Shown: in pieces, positions 5,605 to 5,605 of the stretch
Layout of the letters: each line of letters begins with the position of its first letter
Position numbering within the stretch: the first letter of the stretch is position 1
NCBI RefSeq assembly: GCF_024699275.1
Contig: NZ_JAILPX010000050.1
Coordinates: 1-5,605 of the forward strand
Length of the DNA stretch: 5,605 nucleotides
Direction of reading: 5' to 3'
DNA from: Selenomonas sp.
GTDB taxonomy: Bacteria > Bacillota_C > Negativicutes > Selenomonadales > Selenomonadaceae
Notes under the pieces: generated by a model
Seen by the model: only the letters and a program-made list of their open reading frames with translations
Told to the model about the DNA's origin: nothing
The model's database searches: none
Program-made: the position numbers and the translations under genes

Positions 5605-5605
5605 A

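Noticed and set aside
1..5605. Mobile element, CRISPR array, toxin-antitoxin or defence system
   Set aside because: No transposase, integrase, direct-repeat array, tRNA gene or attachment-like repeat was found; all coding space is taken by well-known families.

Overview
All four complete genes and the one partial gene lie on the minus strand. The right part of the window is therefore transcriptionally upstream and the left edge downstream. The organism is most likely a Firmicutes-type bacterium. The order rimP-nusA-ylxR is the classic Firmicutes transcription/ribosome-maturation operon. NusA is the short form without the C-terminal repeats of gammaproteobacteria, and AGGAGG-like Shine-Dalgarno sequences precede every gene. 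Balanced base composition, an envelope-type c-di-GMP protein and TTG/GTG starts would fit a Negativicutes (Selenomonas-like) genome, but that finer placement is inference.

Layout in transcription order. (a) 5551-5604: a strong intrinsic terminator closes a gene outside the window. (b) 5465-5492: a near-consensus sigma-A promoter overlapped by a 20-bp palindrome drives a 466-residue, 11-helix neurotransmitter:sodium symporter (NSS/SNF) family transporter (4035-5435). (c) An 83-bp gap with a perfect 12-bp inverted repeat, one arm of which covers the next gene's ribosome-binding site, leads to a 648-residue membrane protein (2005-3951). This protein has seven predicted helices, a degenerate GGDEF domain and an EAL domain with an apparently complete active site, so it is a predicted c-di-GMP phosphodiesterase. 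(d) A very strong promoter starts 18 bp after that gene. Its roughly 97-nt leader contains an 11-bp terminator-like hairpin and leads into rimP (1400-1855), nusA (221-1357) and the start of ylxR/rnpM (1-219, running off the window).

Together the left half is a housekeeping operon: RimP matures the 30S subunit, NusA controls pausing, termination and antitermination, and YlxR is a small RNA-binding protein. Its leader hairpin is well placed for NusA-dependent autoregulation of the kind known in Bacillus subtilis. The right half is a two-gene accessory stretch, an amino acid/amine transporter and a c-di-GMP phosphodiesterase, which may be partly co-transcribed. I see no mobile element, CRISPR array, tRNA/rRNA or clearly novel multi-gene system. 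The points of most interest are the regulatory structures in the three intergenic gaps.
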